Shown: one piece after another, positions 36,208 through 44,963 of the stretch | How the letters are laid out: every line of letters starts with the position of its first letter | How positions within the stretch are numbered: position 1 is the stretch's first letter | Origin: JAAXHH01 sp965225915 | Lineage (GTDB): Bacteria; JAAXHH01 | Reading direction: 5' to 3' | Length of the DNA: 64,000 nucleotides | Assembly: GCA_965225915.1 (NCBI GenBank) | Contig: OZ245326.1 | Span: forward strand, 806,001 to 870,000 | Translations under genes and position numbers: made by a program | The notes under the pieces: model-generated | Databases searched by the model: none | Told to the model about the DNA's origin: nothing | What the model saw: only the letters and a program-made list of their open reading frames with translations

Positions 36208-36216
36208 GGGTGGGGG

Positions 36217-37923
36217 TTACGAAAGACTCCGTTGCGCCGTACCGCGGGATAGGTAGTTGGAACCCAGCAGAACGACGGACACGAGAAGCAGGAGCAGGAC
36301 GCCGTAGGCCGCGGCGCTGCCGATGTTGAACTGGCGAAGGTGGGACAGGATCTCCATGGCGATCGGCCGGTTGTCGTAGACGTACAGGAGGATGGAGGCC
36401 ACGAATTCACCCAGGGCGGTGACGAAGGCCAGCAGCGTTCCGGCGAGCACGCCGGGGCCGATGAGCGGCAGGGTAACGCGGCGGAAGGCGTAGATCCAAC
36501 CCGCGCCCAGGTTGCGCGCCGCCTCCTCCAGGGAGTCGTCCAGCTGTCTGTAGGCCGCCGACGACGCCCGGAATACGATGGGCAGGTGGCGGACGAAGTA
36601 TGCGATGGGCAGCAACCAGAAGGACCCCACCAGCACCTGGCCGAAGCTGAAGGGCGTTCCCTGGCTGAATGCGACGATCAGGTTGATGGCCACCACCGTA
36701 CCGGGCAGGGCCCAGGGCACCATCACGAGCGCGTCAAGCACGCGGCGGCCCCGGAAAGTGCCCTTGACCACCAGGTAGGCGGCGGTTACGCCGATCGCCA
36801 CATCGGCCGCCGTCGAAATCACCGCCATGTTCAGGCTGTTCCGGATCGGTTCCCAGAACGTGGGATCCTGGAAGAGCCGGCCATAGTTATCCGTCGTGTA
36901 TACCTGTGGCAGGATCTGGTGCGTCCACGTGCCGTCCTGGACGAAGGACAGGAGGAGGATGGTCAGGTGGGGCAGCAGGAGCACGACCACCATGGCGATC
37001 CCGGCGGCGCCCGCGAGCAGACGCGCCCAGCGGCCCTGGATCTCGCGGCGGACGGTAGCCGTTCCCTTGGTGCTCATGGCGTACTGCCGCCGTCCCTCGT
37101 AGTGGCGCATGCAGAATAGAAAAGCGATGGAGAAGGCGGAGAGGACCACGGTCTGCGTGACGGCCATGGCCATGTCGCCGTTCAGCTTGGACGTGTAGAT
37201 GTTGAGGCTGAGAAAGCGGAACCCGCCGGCGAAGATGAAAGGCGCGCTGAAGGAATTCATGGACGTCATGAACACCAGGAGCGTCGCCCCCACCATGGCC
37301 GGCGTCAGGAGGGGCAGCGTGACCGCCCGGAAGCAGTACCACGTCGACGCGCCCAGGTTGCGGGCCGCTTCCGTGACCGCCGGGTCCATGCTCCTGAGCG
37401 CCGCCGAAGTGAAGAGGTAGAAGAAGACATACATCGTGTAGCCGTGCACGAGCAGCACGGCCCACACCCCGTTCAGCGAGAAGGGCGGCCGCTCCAGTCC
37501 CAGGGCCGCCTGGATGAGGCGCGGAACCATGCCGCTTTCACTGTAGAGAAACAAAAAGGCGAGCACGCCCACCAGGGGCGGCAGGACGATGGGCAACGTG
37601 GCCAGGGCCGAAAAAACGGACCGGCCGGGAAACTCGTAATGGGTAAAGATGAGGGCCAATGGAACGCCGATGAGGGCCGAAAGCAGCACGCTGCCCACGG
37701 AGACCATGACGCTGTTGAAAAGGCCTTCCATGTATGAAGGGCGCTCCGGGTCGAAAAACTCCCCGTAGTTGCCAAAACCGAACTGTCCCTCCCGGAAAAG
37801 GCTTTCCCACAGGACGAGCGCGCCCGGATACACGATGTATCCTATTATGATGAATCCCAGGGGAATGAAGACGAGGATGCGGGGCTGGCGGAGGGCGGCG
37901 GGAAGGGTCATGGTCCGGTTCAA
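36217..37923 (-). CDS. ABC transporter permease, fused double-domain Fe(III)/thiamine type (AfuB/ThiP-like)
   Basis: 568 residues with two binding-protein-dependent permease domains in one chain, about 12 membrane helices. Each half has an EAA loop: EAARNLGASTWYCFRAVTLP (about 190) and EAARNLGAGWIYAFRRVTLP (about 470). Fused permeases of this length are typical of Fe(III) (FbpB/AfuB), thiamine and 2-aminoethylphosphonate importers. It overlaps the ATPase gene by four bases. Confidence 0.9.
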   Translation of the reverse strand: MNRTMTLPAALRQPRILVFIPLGFIIIGYIVYPGALVLWESLFREGQFGFGNYGEFFDPERPSYMEGLFNSVMVSVGSVLLSALIGVPLALIFTHYEFPGRSVFSALATLPIVLPPLVGVLAFLFLYSESGMVPRLIQAALGLERPPFSLNGVWAVLLVHGYTMYVFFYLFTSAALRSMDPAVTEAARNLGASTWYCFRAVTLPLLTPAMVGATLLVFMTSMNSFSAPFIFAGGFRFLSLNIYTSKLNGDMAMAVTQTVVLSAFSIAFLFCMRHYEGRRQYAMSTKGTATVRREIQGRWARLLAGAAGIAMVVVLLLPHLTILLLSFVQDGTWTHQILPQVYTTDNYGRLFQDPTFWEPIRNSLNMAVISTAADVAIGVTAAYLVVKGTFRGRRVLDALVMVPWALPGTVVAINLIVAFSQGTPFSFGQVLVGSFWLLPIAYFVRHLPIVFRASSAAYRQLDDSLEEAARNLGAGWIYAFRRVTLPLIGPGVLAGTLLAFVTALGEFVASILLYVYDNRPIAMEILSHLRQFNIGSAAAYGVLLLLLVSVVLLGSNYLSRGTAQRSLS

Positions 37924-38978
37924 TCCCTCAGGATGATCGCCTGGTCGCCGGGGATGAGGACGCGCACCGCCTCCCCGAGTCGCCTCGCGGCCATCGGACC
38001 TTCCGCGTTTTCGACGACTTGAATGGATACGCCCCCGGCATCGACGGTGAATTCAACCGTCGCGCCCTTGTAACGCCGTGCGGTCACGACGCCTGCGACT
38101 GTGCCTTCCTCTTCATCGCCGGTCAGGCCCGCGGACTGGGGATGCAGGGCCAGGTGCACGGGACCCTCCACCGGTTCGGTATCCCCGTGCAGCGCGACGA
38201 CCAGGCCGCTTTCGTGCCGGAAGACGGTTCTTCCCTCGTCGGTCGCCACCACGCCCTCCCAGAGGTTCATGTTGCCCATGAAGGAGGCCACGAAGCGGTT
38301 GGCAGGCCTGCGGTAGATCACGTCCGGCCGGTCAAGCTGCCGGCACACGCCTTCATCCATCACCGCGATCCGGTCGGATACGGCCAGCGCCTCCTCCTGG
38401 TCGTGGGTAACGTAGATGGCCGTGATGCCCAGTTGCGTCTGAAGCTCCCGGATCTGGTCGCGGGTCTCTTCCCGCAGTTTTGTATCCAGGTTGGACAACG
38501 GCTCGTCGAGCAGCAACAGGTCGGGCTCAATGACCACGGCCCGGGCGAGGGCCACCCGCTGCTGCTGACCGCCGGACAACTGGGGAACGGGGCGCCGATC
38601 AAGTCCGGTCAAACCCACCAGGTCGAGCGCCCGCGCCACGCGGTCCCCCATCTCCGGACCGGGCACCTTCCGGGTGCGCAGGCCGAAGGCCACGTTCTCG
38701 AAGACGGTCATGTGGGGGAAGAGTGCGTAGTTCTGGAACACCATCCCCGTGTTCCGCCTGTGGGCGGGAATGTAGGAGACGTCCTGGTCGTCGAAGAGCA
38801 CGGAGCCGGAGGTGGGGAAGGTGAAACCGGCGATCATGCGGAGTATGGTCGTCTTGCCGCACCCGCTCGGACCGAGGAGACTGAAGAACTCTCCGTCGGC
38901 CACCGTCAGGCTGATGCCCTTCACGACCGGGGTGCGGTCGAAATGCTTGGTGAGCCGATTGAGGGTGACCTGGGCCAT
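37920..38978 (-). CDS. ABC transporter ATP-binding protein (FbpC/PotA-like)
   Basis: 352 residues. Walker A GPSGCGKTT (about 37), Q-loop, signature LSGGQQQR (about 137), Walker B LLLLDEPLSNLD, His-loop VTHDQEEA, and a C-terminal TOBE domain. It energises the fused permease encoded by the overlapping gene. Substrate class (Fe(III), thiamine, polyamine) is set by the binding protein, which resembles the iron family. Confidence 0.92.
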   Translation of the reverse strand: MAQVTLNRLTKHFDRTPVVKGISLTVADGEFFSLLGPSGCGKTTILRMIAGFTFPTSGSVLFDDQDVSYIPAHRRNTGMVFQNYALFPHMTVFENVAFGLRTRKVPGPEMGDRVARALDLVGLTGLDRRPVPQLSGGQQQRVALARAVVIEPDLLLLDEPLSNLDTKLREETRDQIRELQTQLGITAIYVTHDQEEALAVSDRIAVMDEGVCRQLDRPDVIYRRPANRFVASFMGNMNLWEGVVATDEGRTVFRHESGLVVALHGDTEPVEGPVHLALHPQSAGLTGDEEEGTVAGVVTARRYKGATVEFTVDAGGVSIQVVENAEGPMAARRLGEAVRVLIPGDQAIILRD

Positions 38979-39013
38979 GGGCGTAGATCAGTAAAGGACC
39001 ACTGCGGAAAAGG

Positions 39014-40045
39014 CTATCCCCGGCCCTTGATGTTGTCGTCCCAGTACTTCATCCAGGTTCTGGACTGTTCGGAGAAGACTTTCCAGTCGATGTCGAAGGG
39101 CGCGACGGAAAGATCGGCCATCCACGGAGGCAGGCGGTCTTTCGGTATGTCGCCGCGGGTCGGGATCCGGTAGTATTCCGTGGCCTGCATTACGGTGCTG
39201 TCGACATTGGTGACGAATTCGTAGAAAAGCCGGGCGTCCTCGGGGTTCTTCCCATTGGCGATCAGCGCGATGCCGTCGGTCAGCACGGGCGCGCCGCTGC
39301 TCGGCACCATGAAATCGAAGGGATATCCGTACCGGTCCACCTGCAGCATGATGTCGCTCATCAGCCAGATGGAAACCAGCCCTTCCTTTCGGGCCAGCTT
39401 CTGGAACATCATGTTCGGATCCGCGGCGTAATCCTTCGTGTTGGCATCGAGCCGCATGAGCCATTCATATCCGGCGTCGGGTGATTGGGAGTCCCGGTAC
39501 GTACGCCAGATCATCCCCGAATAGACCGTCCGCATCGTGCCGGACGCCAGCGGATACCGGATCACAATCAAGTCCCGCCACCTGGGATCGAGCAATTCGT
39601 CCCAGTCCGAGGGCGCCGTTTCCTTCGTCAACTCGAGATTGTTGAAGGCGATGACGGGAATCAACTGCGCCGTGCCGTACCAGCGGTCCTCCTCATCCCT
39701 GAACTCCGGGAGCAAGGCATCCGCCCACGTCGGTCGGTAGGGACTCAACAGGCCATCGTCGGCGGCCTGGATGAAGTTGGTCGCCGGCGCGCCCCACCAG
39801 ACATCCCCCTGGGGATTGGCACGCTCCGAACGCACGCGGTCGAGCACGTCCTGCGAACCCATATCCAGCCAGCGGACGTCGACATCGGGATGGACGGCCT
39901 CGAAGAGTTTCTCGAAGTCGGGTAGGATCGGTTTGCCGTGGGGCGAATAGACCGTTACGATGCGTTTGTCCGGATCACCGCCGCCGCAACCCCATACCAG
40001 GCCGGCCGTACATAGAGCGATCAGCGTAAAGCGTAAACGAGACAT
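39014..40045 (-). CDS. Extracellular solute-binding lipoprotein, Fe(III)/AfuA-like
   Basis: 343 residues starting at ATG 40045 with AAAGGAG six bases upstream. The signal FTLIALCTAGLVWGCGGG has a lipobox Cys at residue 20. The mature part (IVTVYSPHGKPILPDFEKLF, then DVWWGAPATNFIQAADDGLL) matches type II periplasmic binding proteins of the iron-thiamine group. It is the first gene of the operon (binding protein, ATPase, permease, MFS). No classical Fur box was identified. Confidence 0.88.
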   Translation of the reverse strand: MSRLRFTLIALCTAGLVWGCGGGDPDKRIVTVYSPHGKPILPDFEKLFEAVHPDVDVRWLDMGSQDVLDRVRSERANPQGDVWWGAPATNFIQAADDGLLSPYRPTWADALLPEFRDEEDRWYGTAQLIPVIAFNNLELTKETAPSDWDELLDPRWRDLIVIRYPLASGTMRTVYSGMIWRTYRDSQSPDAGYEWLMRLDANTKDYAADPNMMFQKLARKEGLVSIWLMSDIMLQVDRYGYPFDFMVPSSGAPVLTDGIALIANGKNPEDARLFYEFVTNVDSTVMQATEYYRIPTRGDIPKDRLPPWMADLSVAPFDIDWKVFSEQSRTWMKYWDDNIKGRG

Positions 40046-40188
40046 AAGAACGCTCCTTTGATAATCCTGGTTAATCGCCCGTGAAACCTCACCGTAGCGC
40101 AATGCGTCTCCGAAACAGAGGATTCCTGCGGAGTGGGTAGATATTACCACGGCAGGGGATGGGTGTCAACAACGTAAGAGAATGCAGG

Positions 40189-40971
40189 TCACGCCAGCCG
40201 GGCCACCTCTGCTTTCGACCGTTGTATGTCCCCGCAGTAGATACCTTCAAAAACCGAATCGGGCACGGCATCGACGATGCGGTGGACCAACTCCCGGCGG
40301 CCTTCTTCACCGGCACAGGAAAGGTACAGGGAAAGGGGCACGGATTTTGGAAACGCCCGCAGGTAGGACTCGGGATGACTGACCACCCCGGCGATGACCT
40401 CGGGTGTCACCGGTTCGTCCTGTCCAAGTCCGGTCAACATGCCCACACGCTCTGGCCGGTGCACCTGCCTTTCGTTCAGAAGAAGCCCGACGGATTTCAG
40501 GCTGGCGACAATCACGCCCCGTGTCGTTCCCGCCGGCACCACGGGTTCGTGGTCGCCGGGCGCCTTGAACAAACGGGTACGGGCGCCGTCGGCCTTCATC
40601 AACAACATGTCGGGCGCGCAGCCCTCCCTCAGCGTTTTCAATTCATCCGCGTTCAAACCCTTGAGCTTGTCGGGCCGTGGACGGGCACCCAGAACGGTCA
40701 AGTGGCGCCGCGTTTCCAGTTCCCGTGGAAGCAGCGCGGCCCAATCCGGGGTCTCTTCTGTAACATAGAGCCCCCCGGTCTGATTCGACGTAGGTGGATG
40801 AAGATGGGTGGTGGACGTCGTGATCACGGCGTAACCCCGCGCGACGGCTTCGCGGGCCAGCCGGTACATCAGCGTGGCCTTGCCGCCGCTGCCGACGATG
40901 GCTACGGCGTCCCCTTTTCCCACGCCGAGCGTATCAAGAAAGGGAGTATACTGCGACTGCCTGTTCACCAC
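40189..40971 (-). CDS. yqeC: YqeC-like selenium-dependent hydroxylase accessory protein
   Basis: 260 residues. The nucleotide loop is AIVGSGGKATLMYRLA (about 24-38), then VITTSTTHLHPP, LMKADGARTRLFKAPGDHEP and VVPAGTTRGVIVAS. The PADGARxRPxKAP-type motif is diagnostic of YqeC. These proteins support maturation of selenium-dependent molybdenum hydroxylases. No molybdenum hydroxylase, xdhC or selenium gene is in the window. It overlaps the rhomboid gene by seven bases. Confidence 0.82.
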   Translation of the reverse strand: MVNRQSQYTPFLDTLGVGKGDAVAIVGSGGKATLMYRLAREAVARGYAVITTSTTHLHPPTSNQTGGLYVTEETPDWAALLPRELETRRHLTVLGARPRPDKLKGLNADELKTLREGCAPDMLLMKADGARTRLFKAPGDHEPVVPAGTTRGVIVASLKSVGLLLNERQVHRPERVGMLTGLGQDEPVTPEVIAGVVSHPESYLRAFPKSVPLSLYLSCAGEEGRRELVHRIVDAVPDSVFEGIYCGDIQRSKAEVARLA

Positions 40972-41687
40972 TCACCCCGTGGATCGATGTAGATCTTACG
41001 GGGCCGGCTTTTCAGGAAGCGCCGCACGAGGAACATGCCGACGAGGAAACCGCCGATGTGGGCATACCAGGCCACGCCGTCGCTGCCGACGCCCAGGATC
41101 TGCCGCAGAAACCAGACCCCGAGGATGATGACCGCGGGGACGTGGATGATCTGGATGAAGATGAACAGCAGGACGAAGGTCTTGATATAGGCCTTGGGAT
41201 ACAGGATGAAATAAGCACCCAGGACGCCGGCGATCGCGCCGCTGGCGCCGATCATGGGTATGGCTGAATCGGGCTCGGACATCACGTGGACCAGCGTGGC
41301 GCAAAGGCCGGCCAGGAGGTAGAAAAGCAGGTAACGGGCCGAACCCATGGCGCTTTCCACGCTGTTGCCGAAGATCCACAGGTACAGCATGTTTCCGCCG
41401 AGATGCATGAATCCGCCGTGAACGAACATGGCCGTGAACAGGGTCAGGGGAAAGGGCACGAGGGCATCGGGATAGAGTACGGAAGTTCCCGGAATGGGTA
41501 TGGTGCCCCGGTCGACCAGATGGGTCAGCTCGAAGGGAACGGCCGCCGTCTTGAAGATGAATATCTGCTCGCCGAGTGGACTCAGGACCGCCTGGAAGAT
41601 AAAGACGGCCACGTTGGCGGCGAGCAACGCGTAGGTGGCTACGGGCCGGGAAAAACTCGGGCTTTCAGCCTGGAGTGGTAGCAGCAT
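40965..41687 (-). CDS. Rhomboid family intramembrane serine protease
   Basis: 240 residues starting at 41687. Six to seven membrane helices. The catalytic Ser lies in IGASGAIAGVLG (GxSG, about 143) and the catalytic His in WYAHIGGFLVG (about 210). The HGGFMHLGGNMLYLWIFG segment on helix 2 is the family's second signature, and the long first loop before it is typical of bacterial rhomboids. It cleaves substrates within the membrane. The overlapping yqeC gene downstream suggests cotranscription only. Confidence 0.92.
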   Translation of the reverse strand: MLLPLQAESPSFSRPVATYALLAANVAVFIFQAVLSPLGEQIFIFKTAAVPFELTHLVDRGTIPIPGTSVLYPDALVPFPLTLFTAMFVHGGFMHLGGNMLYLWIFGNSVESAMGSARYLLFYLLAGLCATLVHVMSEPDSAIPMIGASGAIAGVLGAYFILYPKAYIKTFVLLFIFIQIIHVPAVIILGVWFLRQILGVGSDGVAWYAHIGGFLVGMFLVRRFLKSRPRKIYIDPRGEW

Positions 41688-41754
41688 GGGCAGGCGGACA
41701 GGCCATTGACAGCCGGGGCGGGAGGTGAACCGCCCGGGAGGAGAATGACCCGCC

Positions 41755-43737
41755 TCATTTAACGGGTTGGGATTCCAGCCGGTTGATTTCGTCGCGCAGC
41801 TTGGCCGCCTTCTCGAACTCCAGGTTGGCGGCGGCCTCGTACATGGCACGCTTGAGTTCTTCCACGACGGTACTCTGGTCCATCTTGGCGATGGTATTGA
41901 GGATCGGCATGTCGTCGTCCACCGATTTCACATCGGCCACGGCGGTAGCCTTGATGATCTCCTCGATGGACTTGTACACCGTCTCGGGTTCGATCCCGTG
42001 CAGTTCGTTGTATTCCTGCTGCAACGTCCGACGGCGATTCGTCTCATCCATGGCCCGCCGCATGGAGTTCGTGATGTTGTCCGCGTAGAAGATCACTTCG
42101 CCGCGCACGTTGCGCGCCGCCCGGCCGGCGGTCTGGATCAGCGAGCGTTCCGATCTCAGGAACCCTTCCTTGTCCGCGTCCAGGATGGCGACCAGGGAGA
42201 CCTCGGGCAGGTCGAGCCCCTCGCGGAGGAGGTTGATGCCGACGAGCACGTCAAACTTGCCGAGTCGCAGGTCGCGCAGAATCTCGACGCGCTCTATGGT
42301 ATCTATGGTGGAATGGAGATACCGCACGCGGACGTGGAGCTGCCTGAGATAATCGGCCAGGTCCTCGGCCATACGCTTGGTCAACGTCGTCACAAGCACC
42401 CGTTCCTTGCGCTCCGCCCGTTCACGTATGCGGGCCAGGAGATCGTCCATCTGGTTCTCCACTGGCTGCACAATGATCCTCGGATCCATAAGCCCGGTGG
42501 GACGGATGATCTGTTCGACCACGACGCCCTCGCACTGGTTCAGTTCATAGTCGGCCGGCGTCGCCGATACGTAGACCACTTGGTTGACCATCGACTCGAA
42601 TTCCTCGAAGGTCAGCGGACGGTTGTCCAGCGCCGACGGCAGGCGAAATCCGTGTTCGACCAGGGTGGTTTTCCGTGAACGGTCGCCATTGTACATAGCC
42701 CGCAGCTGCGGAAGAGAAACATGGGACTCGTCGATGACCAGCAGGAAGTCGCTGGGGAAGAAGTCGAAGAGGCAGAAGGGGCGCTCGCCCGGAGCCCGGC
42801 CCGACAGGTGCATGGAGTAGTTTTCGATGCCGGCGCAGAACCCGATCTCCCGCATCATTTCCAGGTCGAAGCGTGTGCGCTGTTCCAATCGCTGTGCTTC
42901 GAGGAGCTTGTTCTCGTCGTACAGCACCCGCAGCCGCTCGTCCAGCTCCACCTCGATGGCCTTCATGGCCAGCTCGAGACGCGGCGCCGTGGTGACGAAG
43001 TGGCGCGCCGGGTAGATGGCGATCCGGTCCCGCTCAGCAAGCACTTCGCCCGTCAGGGGATTGAACTCGGTGATGCGGTCCACCTCGTCGCCGAACATCT
43101 CGATGCGGAGGCCCCTTTCCTGGTCCGCGGGCAGGATGTCGAGGGTGTCTCCCCGTACGCGGAACGTGCCCCGGGCGAAATCGTAGTCGTTCCGGTTGTA
43201 GTGCATGTCGATCAGCTTTCGCATGATCATGTCCCGCTCGTAGCACCCGCCGCGTTCCACCAGGAGGATGAATTCCCTCCACTCGTCCGGCGATCCCAGG
43301 CTGTAAATGGAGGACACGGAGGCGACGATCACCACGTCCCGCCGCTCCAGCAGCGCGCTGGTCGCCCGCAGCCGGAGCTTGTCCAGGTCGTCGTTGACGG
43401 ACGAATCCTTCTCGATATAGGTGTCCGTCACGGGCATGTACGCTTCTGGCTGGTAATAGTCGTAATAGCTGATGAAGTATTCGACAGAGTTCTTCGGGAA
43501 AAACCCCTTGAACTCTCCGTAAAGCTGGGCGGCCAGGGTTTTGTTGGGCGAAATGACGAGGGTCGGTTTCTGCAAATGGGCGATGGCCTGGGCCATCGTG
43601 TAGGTCTTGCCGCTGCCCGTGATGCCGAGCAGGCACTGGTGCTTGTCCCCCCGGTACACACCCTGGATGATTTCCTCGATCGCCTTAGGCTGATCGCCCC
43701 GGGGTTCGTAATCGGATACGATTTTGAAGGGAGGCAT
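41755..43737 (-). CDS. uvrB: Excinuclease ABC subunit B
   Basis: 660 residues, full length, starting at 43737 (MPPFKIVSDYEPRGDQPKAI). Walker A GITGSGKTYTMA, then the beta-hairpin region with YYDYYQPEAY, VIDESHV (helicase II), YVSATP (III), GINLLREGLDLPE (V) and IQTAGRAARN (VI), and the C-terminal UVR motif (AANLEFEKAAKLRDEI) that binds UvrC. It acts in nucleotide excision repair with UvrA and UvrC, neither of which is in the window. Confidence 0.97.
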   Translation of the reverse strand: MPPFKIVSDYEPRGDQPKAIEEIIQGVYRGDKHQCLLGITGSGKTYTMAQAIAHLQKPTLVISPNKTLAAQLYGEFKGFFPKNSVEYFISYYDYYQPEAYMPVTDTYIEKDSSVNDDLDKLRLRATSALLERRDVVIVASVSSIYSLGSPDEWREFILLVERGGCYERDMIMRKLIDMHYNRNDYDFARGTFRVRGDTLDILPADQERGLRIEMFGDEVDRITEFNPLTGEVLAERDRIAIYPARHFVTTAPRLELAMKAIEVELDERLRVLYDENKLLEAQRLEQRTRFDLEMMREIGFCAGIENYSMHLSGRAPGERPFCLFDFFPSDFLLVIDESHVSLPQLRAMYNGDRSRKTTLVEHGFRLPSALDNRPLTFEEFESMVNQVVYVSATPADYELNQCEGVVVEQIIRPTGLMDPRIIVQPVENQMDDLLARIRERAERKERVLVTTLTKRMAEDLADYLRQLHVRVRYLHSTIDTIERVEILRDLRLGKFDVLVGINLLREGLDLPEVSLVAILDADKEGFLRSERSLIQTAGRAARNVRGEVIFYADNITNSMRRAMDETNRRRTLQQEYNELHGIEPETVYKSIEEIIKATAVADVKSVDDDMPILNTIAKMDQSTVVEELKRAMYEAAANLEFEKAAKLRDEINRLESQPVK

Positions 43738-43947
43738 CGAAACCCACCGTGAAGGTTGTCGTAATTTCGACTGGCTAAATGGGTGCCGCGACCCGTATAA
43801 TATACGCTGTTGAAGCCGTAAACGCAAAGGGGAATACCCGCGGACTCGCACCGATACGCGCGGCATTCCGATACCTGTGCTTTGATTTATGAAATTGCAA
43901 CCTGGCCTGCGTTTCCAATCGGGAACCGGCATGAAAAGGAGCGGAAA

Positions 43948-44772
43948 ATGTCCCATCCATTATTTGACCTGAGCGGACGCGTGGCCCTGGTCTCCGGCGC
44001 AGCCAGCGGCATGGGCCGAGCCATGTCCCTGGGATTCGCCGAGGCCGGGGCGGATCTCATGCTGGCCGACATCAACGAGACGGGCATGGAGGATACGGCC
44101 CGGAAAATAGAACGTCTGGGCCGCCGCGCCGAGCCGGTGGTGTGCGACGTCTCCAACGGCGCGCAGATCAGGACGATGTTCGCGCGGCTGGACGAAACCT
44201 ACGGCCGCATCGACGTGCTGGCCAACGTAGCCGGGGAAGGCGGCGCCCACCGTTCACCGCTGGAGATCTCCGAAACGGGACTCATTCAGACCCTGAACAA
44301 CCTGGTCGTCGGAAGGTATGTTTGCTGCCAGGAAAGCGCCAAGCGTATGATAGACGCCGGTCGTGGCAGCATCATCAACATCGTGTCCATCGCCGGACTT
44401 TCGGCCCTCGGGCGCGGCCACATGGCCTACAGCATCGCCATGGGCGGCGTAGCACAGATGACGCGGGAGATGAGCACCGAATGGAGCAGCAAGGGAGTGC
44501 GCGTCAATGCAATCGTATGCGCCCAGATCATGAACGACGATCTGCGGAAGCGCATCGACGCCGACGCCAAGCTGGGCGACACCTACCTCCGGGGTATCCC
44601 GATCGGTCGACTGGGGAAATCGGAAGACATCCAGGGCCTCGCCATCTTCCTGGCCTCCGACGCCTCCAGTTGGGTCACCGGCGCCATGATGCCGCTGGAC
44701 GGCGGCAACACGTCCAAGAACGCCGGCGGATCGCACCCGGGACAGCCTAACGCCCCGGATGAGCAGAAGTGA
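43948..44772 (+). CDS. SDR family oxidoreductase lacking the catalytic lysine
   Basis: 274 residues, ATG 43948 after AAAGGAG. The NAD(P) loop is SGAASGMGRAM (about 16-26), NVAGEGG follows, and the Ser is in NIVSIAGL (S147). The active-site motif YxxxK reads AYSIAMGGV, so Y161 is kept but Lys is replaced by M165. The reaction, if any, would be different or weak. The C-terminal 25 residues are disordered-looking. It is divergent from uvrB, with about 210 bases between starts. Confidence 0.85.
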   Translation: MSHPLFDLSGRVALVSGAASGMGRAMSLGFAEAGADLMLADINETGMEDTARKIERLGRRAEPVVCDVSNGAQIRTMFARLDETYGRIDVLANVAGEGGAHRSPLEISETGLIQTLNNLVVGRYVCCQESAKRMIDAGRGSIINIVSIAGLSALGRGHMAYSIAMGGVAQMTREMSTEWSSKGVRVNAIVCAQIMNDDLRKRIDADAKLGDTYLRGIPIGRLGKSEDIQGLAIFLASDASSWVTGAMMPLDGGNTSKNAGGSHPGQPNAPDEQK

Positions 44773-44848
44773 GACAGGACCTGAGGCGCTTTCGGCTTGT
44801 AAGGAAGTGACAGATTAGGGTTTAGAAGACCGGGACGGATAATAATCA

Positions 44849-44963
44849 GGTTCACGGGCCGTATAGAGGTTCACGGGCCATCAACAGAATCACGGGCCGT
44901 ATAGAGGTTTATGAGCCGTCAACAGGATCACGGCCGTCTAGACGTTCATAGGCCGTCAGCAGC
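44849..44963. repeat. Degenerate 19-20-bp tandem repeat overlapping the end of an ABC ATPase gene
   Basis: Six units with core TCACGGGCCGTATAGAG or TCACGGGCCATCAACAG, alternating to make about 38-40-bp pairs. They run from the spacer through the last 18 codons of the ABC ATPase gene (stop at 44909-44911). The coding units are more diverged. Confidence 0.75.

Noticed and set aside
39014..40150. Longer start (40150) for the AfuA-like protein
   Set aside because: The lipoprotein signal and AAAGGAG site place the start at 40045.
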